From Claveliimonas sp034178805 (GTDB lineage: Bacteria; Bacillota; Clostridia; Lachnospirales; Lachnospiraceae), in NCBI RefSeq assembly GCF_050314255.1, contig NZ_JBNPMZ010000001.1, positions 186,001 to 250,000 on the forward strand: a DNA stretch of 64,000 bases. The letters are read 5' to 3'. The notes under the pieces were generated by a model. That model was given only the letters and a program-made list of their open reading frames with translations. It was not told where the DNA came from and did not search any database. This document shows, piece by piece, positions 16,906-25,883 of the stretch (positions are counted from its first letter, which is position 1; each line of letters begins with the position of its first letter). A program made the position numbers and the translations under genes.

Positions 16906-17420
16906 TAATGACTGGTTAATACTGCAGCAAATACACCGCCAAAAATAATTACCATAATAAGTACGATTCCCAGCATAATTCCTGTAATAATCAGATACGC
17001 CCGGCAGAAATTTTTGCGGTTTACATTCCCGTTTTTGCTGAATGCCCATACAAAGTACATAACGATGCCAACGCACGGAACAAGCTGCATCACTAGAATT
17101 GTCAGAATCCATTCACCCAAAGATAAGGGAGAGGTATCTTCTGTATCGGAAGCGGTGTTCTGGTAGGACATACCGCTGCCAACATTGTATCTGTAGTTGT
17201 CCTGTTCCACATTTGATCCCTGATGGAAATTCTGCTGAGCCTGCTGGCTCTGCTGAGAATACTGATTCTGCTGCTCAGGAAAAATCACATCTGCATTCGG
17301 ATCGGTGTATACAGTTTCCGCTGTATTGCTCTGAGGAGTAATCTCCTCTATATTTCCCTGATTCTGTTGAGCCGGGATTTGATCGTTCGTATTCTGTTCA
17401 TTCATATTCTGTTCATCCAT
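16905..17420 (-). CDS. Gln/Asn-rich protein with two C-terminal membrane helices
   Basis: A 171-residue protein of unknown function. The first 95 residues are very rich in Gln, Asn, Ser and Thr and look disordered. The last 75 hold two membrane helices (about 104-128 and 142-168) separated by a short basic loop FSKNGNVNRKNF, an arrangement seen in small proteins of the DUF4190/TM2-neighbour type. AAGGAGG precedes the ATG. It follows the DUF2752 gene by 87 bases on the same strand, and such protein pairs are common in Clostridia. A membrane protein with an exposed low-complexity tail is all that can be supported. Confidence 0.75.
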   Translation of the reverse strand: MDEQNMNEQNTNDQIPAQQNQGNIEEITPQSNTAETVYTDPNADVIFPEQQNQYSQQSQQAQQNFHQGSNVEQDNYRYNVGSGMSYQNTASDTEDTSPLSLGEWILTILVMQLVPCVGIVMYFVWAFSKNGNVNRKNFCRAYLIITGIMLGIVLIMVIIFGGVFAAVLTSH

Positions 17421-17507
17421 TTTCTATTCCTCCTTATGTTATATCTCTTTGTGATTCTTTTTATCAGCATTTTGACGATTTATTCGAAAAAAATATCGTA
17501 CCCAAAA

Positions 17508-17984
17508 CTACTTATCCAGTATAACACAGACGCGCTGAAAAAACAACTTGAGCAGATTGCCATCATAATAACTCATAGGTGGATCACCCGGAAAAAAGTG
17601 ATACATTCTCCATATATAAAATACAGTCATTGCCAGAATTCCAATTCCTGCACTCCACTTTAGCCATGGAGTTATTTTTCGAAAGAAAAGATAGCGATTG
17701 ATACAAAATGCCGCTACCCATAATACAAAGACATAAATAAAAGGATGAAATTCAAACGCTTCTCTGAATTGGAAATGAAGAAGCATAATTCCCGCTCTTG
17801 TCATCCCACAAGATGGGCACGGATATCCGGTAATCATAACTACCGGACAGATACTGTACAGATATTTTCTCAAAAAGCCGAAATAGGTGGCTGCAATAAC
17901 TGCAACCACCCATCCGCTTGTTTTTAAATCAGTGAGTATCTTACAAAAAACTTTCTTGATATAACAACGTGAAAAAATCTTCAT
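17508..17984 (-). CDS. DUF2752 domain membrane protein
   Basis: A 158-residue membrane protein with about three helices and the family signature CPSCGMTRAG near residue 55. The two conserved cysteines may bind metal or form a redox pair; function is not known. ACAGGAG precedes the ATG. It starts 69 bases after the end of the rnf operon, behind a weak hairpin, and is followed by the Gln/Asn-rich membrane protein, so these two probably work together. Confidence 0.85.
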   Translation of the reverse strand: MKIFSRCYIKKVFCKILTDLKTSGWVVAVIAATYFGFLRKYLYSICPVVMITGYPCPSCGMTRAGIMLLHFQFREAFEFHPFIYVFVLWVAAFCINRYLFFRKITPWLKWSAGIGILAMTVFYIWRMYHFFPGDPPMSYYDGNLLKLFFQRVCVILDK

Positions 17985-18011
17985 AAAAATCTCCTGTAAT
18001 TTGAGGGAAAC

Positions 18012-18033
18012 AAAGAAAGCCTTACCTTTCTTT
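18012..18033 (-). terminator. Hairpin after rnfB
   Basis: AAAGAAAG pairs with CTTTCTTT. T-runs flank both sides, a longer one on the plus strand and GTTT on the minus strand, so it is probably a moderate terminator of the rnf operon. Confidence 0.45.
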
Positions 18034-18053
18034 ATTTTTTTTGTTTTATAATT

Positions 18054-18845
18054 TTACTGGATGATTTTCTTCGGACATTTTTCAGCACACTTACCGCAGT
18101 TCGTACATTTAGAAGGATCAATATGAGCAATATTCTCTTCAACGGTAACCGCTTCAAACTCACATACCTTCTGACACATTTTACATCCTATACAACCAAC
18201 GGAACATGCCGCCATTACATCCTTGCCCTTATCTTTGGAACTGCACTGTACCAGATGTTTCTGATCATATGGCACCAGTTCAATCAGATGCTTCGGACAT
18301 ACTGCAATACACTTGCCACATGCCTTACATGCATCTTTATCAACGACTGCAATACCATTTTCAATATGGATTGCATCGAATGGACATGCTTTTACACATG
18401 ATCCCTCACCGAGACATCCATAATTACAGGATTTCGGTCCGCCATTCTGCATCATATTTACCATGATACAGTCATTAAGTCCCTGATATTCATAATCAGT
18501 CTTTGCCTTATCACAGGTTCCGGCACATTTTACAAATGCTACCTGATGTACCTGCTCACCGGCTTCCTGCCCCATGATAGCTCCGATTTTGGCTGCCACG
18601 GGAGCACCGCCAACCGGACATCCGCTGATTTCAGCTTCGCCCTTAACGATTGCAGCTGCAAGACCGGAACATCCCGCATAACCACAGCCGCCACAGTTAT
18701 TTCCAGGAAGAACACCTACGATGGCTTCTTCCCTCTCATCTACTTCTACCGCAAATTTCTTGCCGGCAAAACCAAGGAACAAACCAATGAATAATCCGGT
18801 TCCGCCTACAACTACTGCAGCAAGAATAATTCCTGTTATACTCAT
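18054..18845 (-). CDS. rnfB: Rnf complex iron-sulfur subunit RnfB
   Basis: The ferredoxin-type subunit of the Rnf complex (Na+ or H+-translocating ferredoxin:NAD+ oxidoreductase). 263 residues. One N-terminal membrane helix is followed by the Fe-S motif NCGGCGYAGCSGLA, then several 4Fe-4S clusters: CKACGKCIAVCP, CIGCKMCQKVCE and CTNCGKCAEKCP. It accepts electrons from reduced ferredoxin. It is last in the order rnfC-D-G-E-A-B, the order known from Acetobacterium and Clostridium. AGGGA precedes the ATG. Confidence 0.97.
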   Translation of the reverse strand: MSITGIILAAVVVGGTGLFIGLFLGFAGKKFAVEVDEREEAIVGVLPGNNCGGCGYAGCSGLAAAIVKGEAEISGCPVGGAPVAAKIGAIMGQEAGEQVHQVAFVKCAGTCDKAKTDYEYQGLNDCIMVNMMQNGGPKSCNYGCLGEGSCVKACPFDAIHIENGIAVVDKDACKACGKCIAVCPKHLIELVPYDQKHLVQCSSKDKGKDVMAACSVGCIGCKMCQKVCEFEAVTVEENIAHIDPSKCTNCGKCAEKCPKKIIQ

Positions 18846-18858
18846 AGTACGTCCCTCC

Positions 18859-19449
18859 CTAAATCAAACCTGAGAATCCGAAGAACGCGATAGCCATAAG
18901 GCTTGCCGTTACCAGCACGATCGGTGTTCCCTGGAAAGACTCAGAAACATCATTGTATTCAATTTTTTCGCGGATACCAGCCATCAGTACGATTGCGATC
19001 AGGAAACCTACGGATGTACCGATACCGTTGATTACGCCTGCCAGAATAGAATACTCTTTCTGAACATTTGTAAGTGCAACACCAAGTACTGCACAGTTTG
19101 TTGTGATCAGAGGCAGGTATACACCAAGTGCCTGATAGAGAGAAGGCATTGTCTTCTTAAGGAACATCTCAACAAACTGAACCAGACAGGCAATTACAAG
19201 GATAAATACGATGGTCTGCAGATATACCAGCTTACCACCGAGTATTGCCGGGTTTGCAAGGATAAATTTATAAATCAGTCCTGTTACAAAAGATGCAATT
19301 GTAATAACGAATACTACGGCACCGCCCATACCAGCGGCTGTCTCTACTTTTTTAGAAACACCGAGGAAAGGACAGATTCCTAGGAACTGGCTGAGTACAA
19401 CGTTATTTACAAGGGCTGAACCAATTGCAATAATAAGTAATTCTTTCAT
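18859..19449 (-). CDS. rnfA: Rnf complex membrane subunit RnfA
   Basis: A 196-residue integral subunit with six membrane helices, homologous to NqrE. Typical residues include NNVVLSQFLGICPFLGVS near the start, with the conserved cysteine that helps bind the intramembrane Fe-S centre, and the second such motif LITTNCAVLGVAL. It is paired with RnfE as an inverted-topology partner. It lies 13 bases from both neighbours in the operon. Confidence 0.97.
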   Translation of the reverse strand: MKELLIIAIGSALVNNVVLSQFLGICPFLGVSKKVETAAGMGGAVVFVITIASFVTGLIYKFILANPAILGGKLVYLQTIVFILVIACLVQFVEMFLKKTMPSLYQALGVYLPLITTNCAVLGVALTNVQKEYSILAGVINGIGTSVGFLIAIVLMAGIREKIEYNDVSESFQGTPIVLVTASLMAIAFFGFSGLI

Positions 19450-19462
19450 CTATGTACTCCTC

Positions 19463-20185
19463 CTATTCTTCATTTCCTGTCGGAAATACTTTACCGCTGC
19501 AGCCACCGCAGGAAGCGCATCCGCCTTCTCCACAGGAAGCGGCTTCTGTTACCTTCTTGCCCTTCTTTGCAGCATTATTCTTCACTTTATTCTGAAGAGC
19601 TGTAAGTCCTGCAAGTACCATGAATGCTCCCGGTGCAAGGATGAAGATGGTAATCGGTGTATAACCTGCTTTTCCTGTTGCAGCATCTGCAAGTGGAAGA
19701 AGCTGGAAACCAAAAATCTGTCCTGCTCCGATCAGCTCACGTACAATACCGATTGCTGTAAGACCTACTGTAAATCCAAGTCCCATACCGATACCATCGA
19801 AAATGGATGGAAGAACCGGATTCTTGGAAGCATAACTCTCAGCACGGCCAAGAATAATACAGTTAACAACGATAAGCGGAATGTAAAGACCAAGTGCTGA
19901 ATAAAGACTTGGAACAAAACCTTCCAGAAGGAACTGTACAATTGTTACGAATGATGCTACAACTACGATGAATGCCGGCATTCTGACAGAATCCGGAATC
20001 ACCTTACGCAGCATGGAAATCAACATATTTGAAAGTACAAGTACAACGGTTGTGGAAAGTCCCATACCCAGACCATTTATAGCGGATGTTGTAACCGCAA
20101 GAGTCGGACACATACCCAACATTAACACGAAGGTAGGATTTTCTTTTATTAAACCGTTATATAATCTCTCGGTACAATTATTCAT
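19463..20185 (-). CDS. rnfE: Rnf complex membrane subunit RnfE with Cys-rich tail
   Basis: A 240-residue integral subunit homologous to NqrD. The motif NPTFVLMLGMCPTLAVT and IPLIVVNCIILGRAESYA hold the cysteines of the intramembrane Fe-S centre. Beyond the usual end (about residue 205) there is an extra lysine-rich and cysteine-rich cytoplasmic tail with GEGGCASCGGCSG, five cysteines being visible across it. This extension is absent from the proteobacterial protein and could bind a metal or Fe-S cluster. AGGAGG precedes the ATG. Confidence 0.96.
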   Translation of the reverse strand: MNNCTERLYNGLIKENPTFVLMLGMCPTLAVTTSAINGLGMGLSTTVVLVLSNMLISMLRKVIPDSVRMPAFIVVVASFVTIVQFLLEGFVPSLYSALGLYIPLIVVNCIILGRAESYASKNPVLPSIFDGIGMGLGFTVGLTAIGIVRELIGAGQIFGFQLLPLADAATGKAGYTPITIFILAPGAFMVLAGLTALQNKVKNNAAKKGKKVTEAASCGEGGCASCGGCSGKVFPTGNEE

Positions 20186-20197
20186 CTTCTCTACCTC

Positions 20198-20782
20198 CTA
20201 AAATGCATTCTGAAAATAAGCAAGTGCAATATTAACAGCACCAGTTACTGCTCTGGATGTGAAAGTCGCACCACTGAGGGCATCGATCGGTTCACCGTCT
20301 CCGCCATCTTTGGATACTACGAATTTATCCGTCTGTTTTCCCTGAAACTGTTCGTAGAATGCAGGCTCTGTAGCTTTCATACCAAGACCGGCCGTTTCAC
20401 TGATGGACAGGAAAGAAATACCACTCACGGTTCCATCTGCTGTAATTCCCACAGTAATCTGAATGTTACCGCCGTAACCTTCACCATCTGTTGTAGTGAT
20501 CACATAACCTTCTTCGCCGCCTTTAACGCTGCATACTTCATCCACAGTACCTTTGACTCCCAGATCGGCGATCACCTGATCTGCCACATCCTGATCAACG
20601 TCCATGGACTCGAAATCATCCAGAGAAGCCTCCGGGAAAACAGATTGCCATGCCTCTTTCTTGGCAGATTCCTTTGCCTGAGCAATCGGATCTTTTGTAA
20701 TCTCATATACAAAACCAAGTCCAAGTCCTGCAACCAGTGTAATTACCGTAAGAATAATCGCATTTTTAATAATCTTATTCAT
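20198..20782 (-). CDS. rnfG: Rnf complex flavin subunit RnfG
   Basis: A 194-residue subunit with an N-terminal membrane helix and an extracytoplasmic FMN-binding domain. The flavinylation motif DALSGATFTS near residue 170 carries the threonine that ApbE modifies in this family. Its start overlaps the rnfD stop by one base (TAATG). It conducts electrons across the outer face of the membrane to RnfD. Confidence 0.96.
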   Translation of the reverse strand: MNKIIKNAIILTVITLVAGLGLGFVYEITKDPIAQAKESAKKEAWQSVFPEASLDDFESMDVDQDVADQVIADLGVKGTVDEVCSVKGGEEGYVITTTDGEGYGGNIQITVGITADGTVSGISFLSISETAGLGMKATEPAFYEQFQGKQTDKFVVSKDGGDGEPIDALSGATFTSRAVTGAVNIALAYFQNAF

Positions 20783-21735
20783 TATTTTTCTCCTCCTTTA
20801 CCGAATGGTTTTGGAAGAGTAACCTTTTCAATCAGAGGTACAAAAAGGTTACTGATGATGATTGCATAGGACACACCTTCTGCGGAACCACCGAACAGTC
20901 GGAACAGTCCGGTCAGCACACCGAGACAGATACCATATACAATCTGCCCTTTCTTGGTAATCGGTGATGTCACATAATCTGTAGCCATGAACCATGCACC
21001 AAGCATTAATCCACCTCCGCAGAGATGTGCTGTAATATACTGCGGATCAAAGAATCCAACACCTGCATCTGAGAAGTGACCGAAAATACCAACGAAAATT
21101 ACGAAGGTCACGATATATGTACCTGGAATGCGAAGATCAATGACTCCCATGAGAATCAGGAAGATTGCTCCGATCACAATTGCGATCACAGAAGTTTCAC
21201 CGATCGTTCCGGGAATTGTACCAAGCAGCATATCCATGGAATTGATCTCAGACATTGCGCCCTCTTTCAGGTATGCCAGAGGAGTCGGACCTGTCTCTGC
21301 ATCATAGATAAATTTTGTCATCTGTCCGGTAAAAGAAATCAGGAGGAAACATCTTGCTCCAAGTGCCGGGTTCATAAAGTTCTGTCCCAGACCTCCAAAT
21401 AACTGTTTTACTACAAGGATACCAAATATACTTCCGAGTGCTCCCATCCAGAGCGGTGCTGTCGGAGGCATATTAAGACCGAGAAGCAAACCGGTCAGCG
21501 CTGCACTGTAATCACTGATCGTGATTTTCTTATGCATCAATTTTTCGTAAATAAATTCTGTCAGTACTGCTGCTGCAGTTGTTGTAACCAGCATAGCCAG
21601 TGCCGGAAGTCCAAAGTTAAATACACCAAAAGCAGATGCCGGAAGTAATGCGATAATCACATAAAGCATGATTTTGCCTGTATTGTCTTTGGAACGTATA
21701 TGTGGTGAAGATGAAATATTTAATTTATTCTCCAC
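20782..21735 (-). CDS. rnfD: Rnf complex membrane subunit RnfD
   Basis: A 317-residue integral subunit homologous to NqrB, with about nine helices. Typical motifs are FMNPALGARCFLLISF, and TDYVTSPITKKG in the later half. ETGPTPLAYLK lies where the family's covalent FMN threonine is expected, with proline in place of the alanine of the usual SGAT. The subunit is thought to carry the ion channel. It overlaps rnfG by one base. Confidence 0.96.
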   Translation of the reverse strand: MENKLNISSSPHIRSKDNTGKIMLYVIIALLPASAFGVFNFGLPALAMLVTTTAAAVLTEFIYEKLMHKKITISDYSAALTGLLLGLNMPPTAPLWMGALGSIFGILVVKQLFGGLGQNFMNPALGARCFLLISFTGQMTKFIYDAETGPTPLAYLKEGAMSEINSMDMLLGTIPGTIGETSVIAIVIGAIFLILMGVIDLRIPGTYIVTFVIFVGIFGHFSDAGVGFFDPQYITAHLCGGGLMLGAWFMATDYVTSPITKKGQIVYGICLGVLTGLFRLFGGSAEGVSYAIIISNLFVPLIEKVTLPKPFGKGGEK

Positions 21736-21764
21736 GTCTGTTCACCTCTTCCTCTCTTCTTTGT

Positions 21765-23087
21765 TTATTTCTTCTTTTTGCGGTTAGCAAGCGCAATCTT
21801 TCTCATAGAACCAATTGCCTGCTTCAAAGGTCTCTTTGCAGGGCATACATAACTGCAGGAACCACATTCCACACACTCCAGACCATTCTGTTTTGTGAAG
21901 GTCTCTTCATCATGACGTTCAGCATAATCTGCAAGTCTGGATGGAATGATTCTGCTCGGACACGCATCTACACAGCGTCCGCAGTTAATACATGCACTTG
22001 GTTCCAGTTTTGCAACTTCATCCTTTGAGAAACAAAGAATAGATGAAGATGTCTTTGTAACCGGTGTATCCAGTGTAAACATGGCGAATCCCATCATCGG
22101 TCCGCCGGAAATCACCTTCTCCGGTTCATTCTTAAATCCACCGGCAGCCTCCACAAGCTCCATCTGGTTCGTTCCAAAGAGTGCCTTGAAGTTACCCGGC
22201 TCATTTACTGCATCACCACTGACAGTAACAACACGGTCGATAGAAGGTCTTCCCAACGCAACAGCCTGATAAATATTAATCATAGTCTCTACGTTGTCTA
22301 CCACACATCCCGCATCTGCCGGAAGCATGGTGGAATTAATTGCTCTGCCTGTTACAGCATAAATCAGCTGACGCTCAGCACCCTGCGGATACTTGGTCTT
22401 AAGAGCCAGAACTTCCATACGTGGCTCGTCTTTTACAAGTTCTTTCATTTTTGCAATACAATCCGGTTTATTGTCCTCGATTGCAAACACACCCTTTGCG
22501 TTATCAAACAGGGTGAGAACAACTTTCATACCGCCCACCAGAAGCTCCGGTGTCTCTAACATTCTGCGATAGTCAGCCGTAATATATGGTTCACACTCTG
22601 CACAGTTTGCAATAATATAATCAATCTTATCCGGCTCCTTCGGAGACAATTTTACTCTGGTCGGGAATCCGGCACCACCCATACCAACAACGCCTGCCTC
22701 TGCGATTGCTTCGAGAACCTCTGCTTTTGTCATTTCCTCAAGAGGTTTTACCGGTCCGTATTCTACTTCTTCATACGCTCCGTCATTCTCAACAACAATA
22801 CAATTTACTTTAGCACCAGTCGGGTTGAAATGCGGTTCAATTGCTTTAACAGTACCGGAAACAGATGCATAAATCGGTGCAGATACAAATCCACCGGCCT
22901 CTGCAATCTTCTGACCCTTCAATACGTGGTCCCCAACCGCCACAATCGGACTTGCAGGAGCACCAATGTGCTGAGAAAGCGGATAAACCAAATTACCCTT
23001 TGGTTTCACTTCGACAATTGCCTTATCCTTTGCAAGACGCTTGCCGTCATCCGGGTGAATACCACCCTTAAATGTTAACAATGCCAT
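21765..23087 (-). CDS. rnfC: Rnf complex NADH-binding subunit RnfC
   Basis: A 440-residue peripheral subunit that binds NAD(H) and FMN. An N-terminal barrel-sandwich (biotinyl-like) domain is followed by the Complex I 51-kDa-like domain with VVGMGGAGFPTRVKL and the ANCAECEPYITAD motif. Two C-terminal 4Fe-4S motifs, CINCGRCVDACP and CVECGSCSYVCP, close the protein. It is the first gene of the six-gene rnf operon. No obvious consensus promoter was seen in the 190 bases upstream, which also hold the rpsA terminator. Confidence 0.97.
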   Translation of the reverse strand: MALLTFKGGIHPDDGKRLAKDKAIVEVKPKGNLVYPLSQHIGAPASPIVAVGDHVLKGQKIAEAGGFVSAPIYASVSGTVKAIEPHFNPTGAKVNCIVVENDGAYEEVEYGPVKPLEEMTKAEVLEAIAEAGVVGMGGAGFPTRVKLSPKEPDKIDYIIANCAECEPYITADYRRMLETPELLVGGMKVVLTLFDNAKGVFAIEDNKPDCIAKMKELVKDEPRMEVLALKTKYPQGAERQLIYAVTGRAINSTMLPADAGCVVDNVETMINIYQAVALGRPSIDRVVTVSGDAVNEPGNFKALFGTNQMELVEAAGGFKNEPEKVISGGPMMGFAMFTLDTPVTKTSSSILCFSKDEVAKLEPSACINCGRCVDACPSRIIPSRLADYAERHDEETFTKQNGLECVECGSCSYVCPAKRPLKQAIGSMRKIALANRKKKK

Positions 23088-23227
23088 CCCTTTTTCCTTC
23101 CTTCCTTTTACATCATCTTACTTATAACTATACAAGAAAATGCCGAAAATCGCCAGCTTTTATCAGCAATTCTTTGTATATTTTGCAATACATCTCGTCG
23201 AATTTTTAACATGCATTCGGACATAAA

Positions 23228-23253
23228 GATAGAGACTATTTCTAGCCTCTATC
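23228..23253 (-). terminator. Terminator-like hairpin after rpsA
   Basis: GATAGAGRCTA pairs with TAGYCTCTATC around GAAA on the minus strand, about 25 bases after the rpsA stop. The T-run is short, so strength is uncertain. Confidence 0.6.
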
Positions 23254-23277
23254 GTAAAAAATCTTTCATTTATCTTA

Positions 23278-24363
23278 TTATTCTTCTACAGGTTCTGTTT
23301 CTGCAGCTGTTTCCGGCTCCAGAGCCTTCATGCTAAGGCTGATCTTCTTTTCAGCTTCATTAAGATCAACAATCTTTGCTGTAATTTCCTGACCAACTGA
23401 AAGCACATCAGATGGTTTTTCAACATGCGCACGTGAAATCTGTGACACATGAAGCAGTGCATCTACACCTGCAGCAAGTTCAACAAATGCACCAAAATCT
23501 GTCATTCTTGCAACTTTTCCTGTAATCACTGTTCCTACTGCATAATCCTCAGCTGCATTTGCCCATGGATTTGTCTCTGGGAATTTCAGACTCAATGCAA
23601 TCTTGGTATCATGGATATCTTTTACTAGAACCTTCAGCTTCTCACCAACTTTGAATACCTTTTTTGGATTCTCAACTCGTCCCCAGGACATTTCTGAAAT
23701 GTGAAGCAGTCCGTCAACACCGCCAAGGTCAATAAATGCACCAAAATCTGTTACATTCTTAACAACACCTTCTACAGTATCACCAACCTGAAGTTTAGCA
23801 AAAAGCTCTTTCTGCTTCTCTGCTCTTTCTGCAACAAGAAGCTGTCTTCTGTCACCGATCACGCGGTTTCTTCTAGGATTGAACTCACTGATTACAAACT
23901 CGATTTCCTGTCCCTGATATTTGCTTAAGTCTTTTTCATATGTGTCGGATACAAGACTTGCAGGAATGAATACTCTTGCTTCATCTACTACTACGCTCAG
24001 TCCTCCACCGAGGATCTGTGCAACAGGAGCCTTAAGAACTTCTTTGTTCTCAAATGCTTCTTTCAGTCTTTCATTTCCTTTTTCTACAGCCAGTCTCTTA
24101 TAAGTTAACAGCACCTGACCTTCTCCATCATTTACTTTTAAAACCTTGGCAGTCATTGTGTCGCCTACAGAAACTAAAGTAGTAAGATCAACATTTGGTT
24201 CGTTCGTGTATTCACTTCTGGTAATGATACCGTCAGCTTTATAGCCAATATTTAAGATGATCTCATCGGCTTTCACGTCGATAACCACGCCATCTACAAC
24301 CTCTCCATTTCGTATAGTTTTAAAAGATTCCTCTAACATTTGTTCAAAAGTTAATTCTGACAT
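23278..24363 (-). CDS. rpsA: 30S ribosomal protein S1 / S1-domain RNA-binding protein
   Basis: A 361-residue protein with four S1 OB-fold RNA-binding domains. Domain starts are seen at GEVVDGVVIDVK, VLKAPVAQILGG, GDTVEGVVKNVTDFGAFIDLG and GTVITGKVARMTDFGAFVELA. It helps mRNA binding by the ribosome; four-domain forms are usual in Firmicutes. The ATG at 24363 with GGAGG upstream lies inside the end of ispH, a 20-base overlap. In many Clostridia ispH and S1 are one fused protein; here they are separate but overlapping. Confidence 0.94.
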   Translation of the reverse strand: MSELTFEQMLEESFKTIRNGEVVDGVVIDVKADEIILNIGYKADGIITRSEYTNEPNVDLTTLVSVGDTMTAKVLKVNDGEGQVLLTYKRLAVEKGNERLKEAFENKEVLKAPVAQILGGGLSVVVDEARVFIPASLVSDTYEKDLSKYQGQEIEFVISEFNPRRNRVIGDRRQLLVAERAEKQKELFAKLQVGDTVEGVVKNVTDFGAFIDLGGVDGLLHISEMSWGRVENPKKVFKVGEKLKVLVKDIHDTKIALSLKFPETNPWANAAEDYAVGTVITGKVARMTDFGAFVELAAGVDALLHVSQISRAHVEKPSDVLSVGQEITAKIVDLNEAEKKISLSMKALEPETAAETEPVEE

Positions 24364-25198
24364 TATTTTGAACCTCCTCAATTATATTCTTGGGCGTGGA
24401 TGCCCCTGCTGTAATACCTACTGTTTCCACGGACCTTAATTGACTCGTATCCAAATCGTCAAGTGTCTGTATGTAGTACGTATTGTCACATGCATGATTG
24501 CATATTTCAAATAACTTCTGGGTATTCGAGCTATGTTTGTCACCTATTACAATCATAGCATCCACCTCTTTCGCAATGCTCGCCGCTTCTTCCTGACGTT
24601 TTTTTGTAGCACTGCAAATCGTATTTAAAACATTTATATCATAACCCTTTTTGGAGATAATTTCAACTAAATCTTTGAATTTATTGTAATTATATGTCGT
24701 TTGTGACACAATGCAAATCGGTTTATGATCAGCAGGTGAAAATTTTTCTGCATCTTCCGCCGAAGAAACGACGGTAACAGACTCTCCTGCCCATCCGCAG
24801 ATTCCTTCTACTTCCGGATGATCTGCATTTCCGATCACAACAATATGTGCACCTTTTTTGCTTTCTTTTTCAACGATCTCATGTATTTTTTTTACATAGG
24901 TACAGGTGGCGTCTACGTATGGAATTCCAAGCTCCTCCATTCTGTCACAAATGTATTTCGGAACCCCATGGGAACGGATAATCACGATTCCGTCTTTCAC
25001 AGCCCATAATTCCTCTTCATTTTTCAACACAGTTACGCCTTTTACTTCCATGTCCTTAATCACTTCTCCGTTATGGATAATCGGACCATAAGTATAAATT
25101 TTCTTATCAGGCTTATCCTCAAGTTCACGATACACCGTGTCCACGGCACGCCTTACCCCAAAGCAGAAGCCTGCTGTCTTTGCCAACTTAACTTCCAT
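24344..25198 (-). CDS. ispH: 4-hydroxy-3-methylbut-2-enyl diphosphate reductase IspH
   Basis: The last enzyme of the MEP isoprenoid pathway; it makes IPP and DMAPP using a 4Fe-4S cluster. 284 residues. The three cluster cysteines are seen in AGFCFGVRRAVD, VDATCTYVKKIH and LNTICSATKKRQ. The catalytic glutamate lies in HPEVEGICGW (family position). The start MEVKLAKT at 25198 is five bases after the cmk stop. The gene ends 20 bases inside rpsA, so translation is coupled. Confidence 0.97.
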   Translation of the reverse strand: MEVKLAKTAGFCFGVRRAVDTVYRELEDKPDKKIYTYGPIIHNGEVIKDMEVKGVTVLKNEEELWAVKDGIVIIRSHGVPKYICDRMEELGIPYVDATCTYVKKIHEIVEKESKKGAHIVVIGNADHPEVEGICGWAGESVTVVSSAEDAEKFSPADHKPICIVSQTTYNYNKFKDLVEIISKKGYDINVLNTICSATKKRQEEAASIAKEVDAMIVIGDKHSSNTQKLFEICNHACDNTYYIQTLDDLDTSQLRSVETVGITAGASTPKNIIEEVQNNVRINF

Positions 25199-25202
25199 AA
25201 TC

Positions 25203-25862
25203 TCACCTTCCGCAAAGAGCCAGAATCGCATCTGTCACTTCTTCAATTGTCATATCAGAACTGTCAATAAGAACAGCATCCTCTGCCTGTTTAAGCGGAG
25301 CAATTTCCCGATTCATATCCCGTGCATCCCGCTCAGCGATATCAGCAGCAATTATATCAAAATCACATTCTTCACCTTTTGCCGTTAGTTCTGCAAAACG
25401 TCTTTTTGCACGGGTCGCTACACTGGCTGTCAGATATACCTTTACATCCGCATCCGGGAGAACGTGTGTTCCGATATCTCTTCCATCCATTACTACATCT
25501 TCTTCTTTTGCGAGGTTTCTCTGAAGTTCGAGAAGCTTTTCGCGTACTTCCGGGATTGCAGAACTCTTTGAAGCCATATTTCCAACCGCTTCCTCACGGA
25601 GTCTGGAGGTAACATTGTCACCATTCAGGTAAACCTGCTGAATCCCATCTTCATATCCGATTCGAATGACAACATCCTGACAGGCAAAAGCAATCTTTTC
25701 CCTTTCTTCCGGCTGGATTCCCTGCCTGATAAAATGAAGTGCAAGACCACGGTACATCGCTCCGGTATCTACATAAATAAATCCTTTTTTCTTTGCGACC
25801 TGCTTGGCTATCGTGCTTTTGCCAGCTCCTGCCGGTCCATCAATTGCTATATTATATCCCAT
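25203..25862 (-). CDS. cmk: Cytidylate kinase
   Basis: Phosphorylates CMP and dCMP. 219 residues. The P-loop is GPAGAGKSTIAKQVA near the start. YVDTGAMYRGLAL, the nucleoside-binding DGRDIGTHVLPDAD and the lid region AKRRFAEL fit the family. GGAGTGAGAAT precedes the ATG. The order cmk-ispH-rpsA is conserved in Clostridia. Confidence 0.97.
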   Translation of the reverse strand: MGYNIAIDGPAGAGKSTIAKQVAKKKGFIYVDTGAMYRGLALHFIRQGIQPEEREKIAFACQDVVIRIGYEDGIQQVYLNGDNVTSRLREEAVGNMASKSSAIPEVREKLLELQRNLAKEEDVVMDGRDIGTHVLPDADVKVYLTASVATRAKRRFAELTAKGEECDFDIIAADIAERDARDMNREIAPLKQAEDAVLIDSSDMTIEEVTDAILALCGR

Positions 25863-25883
25863 ATTATTCTCACTCCTGTTCGT

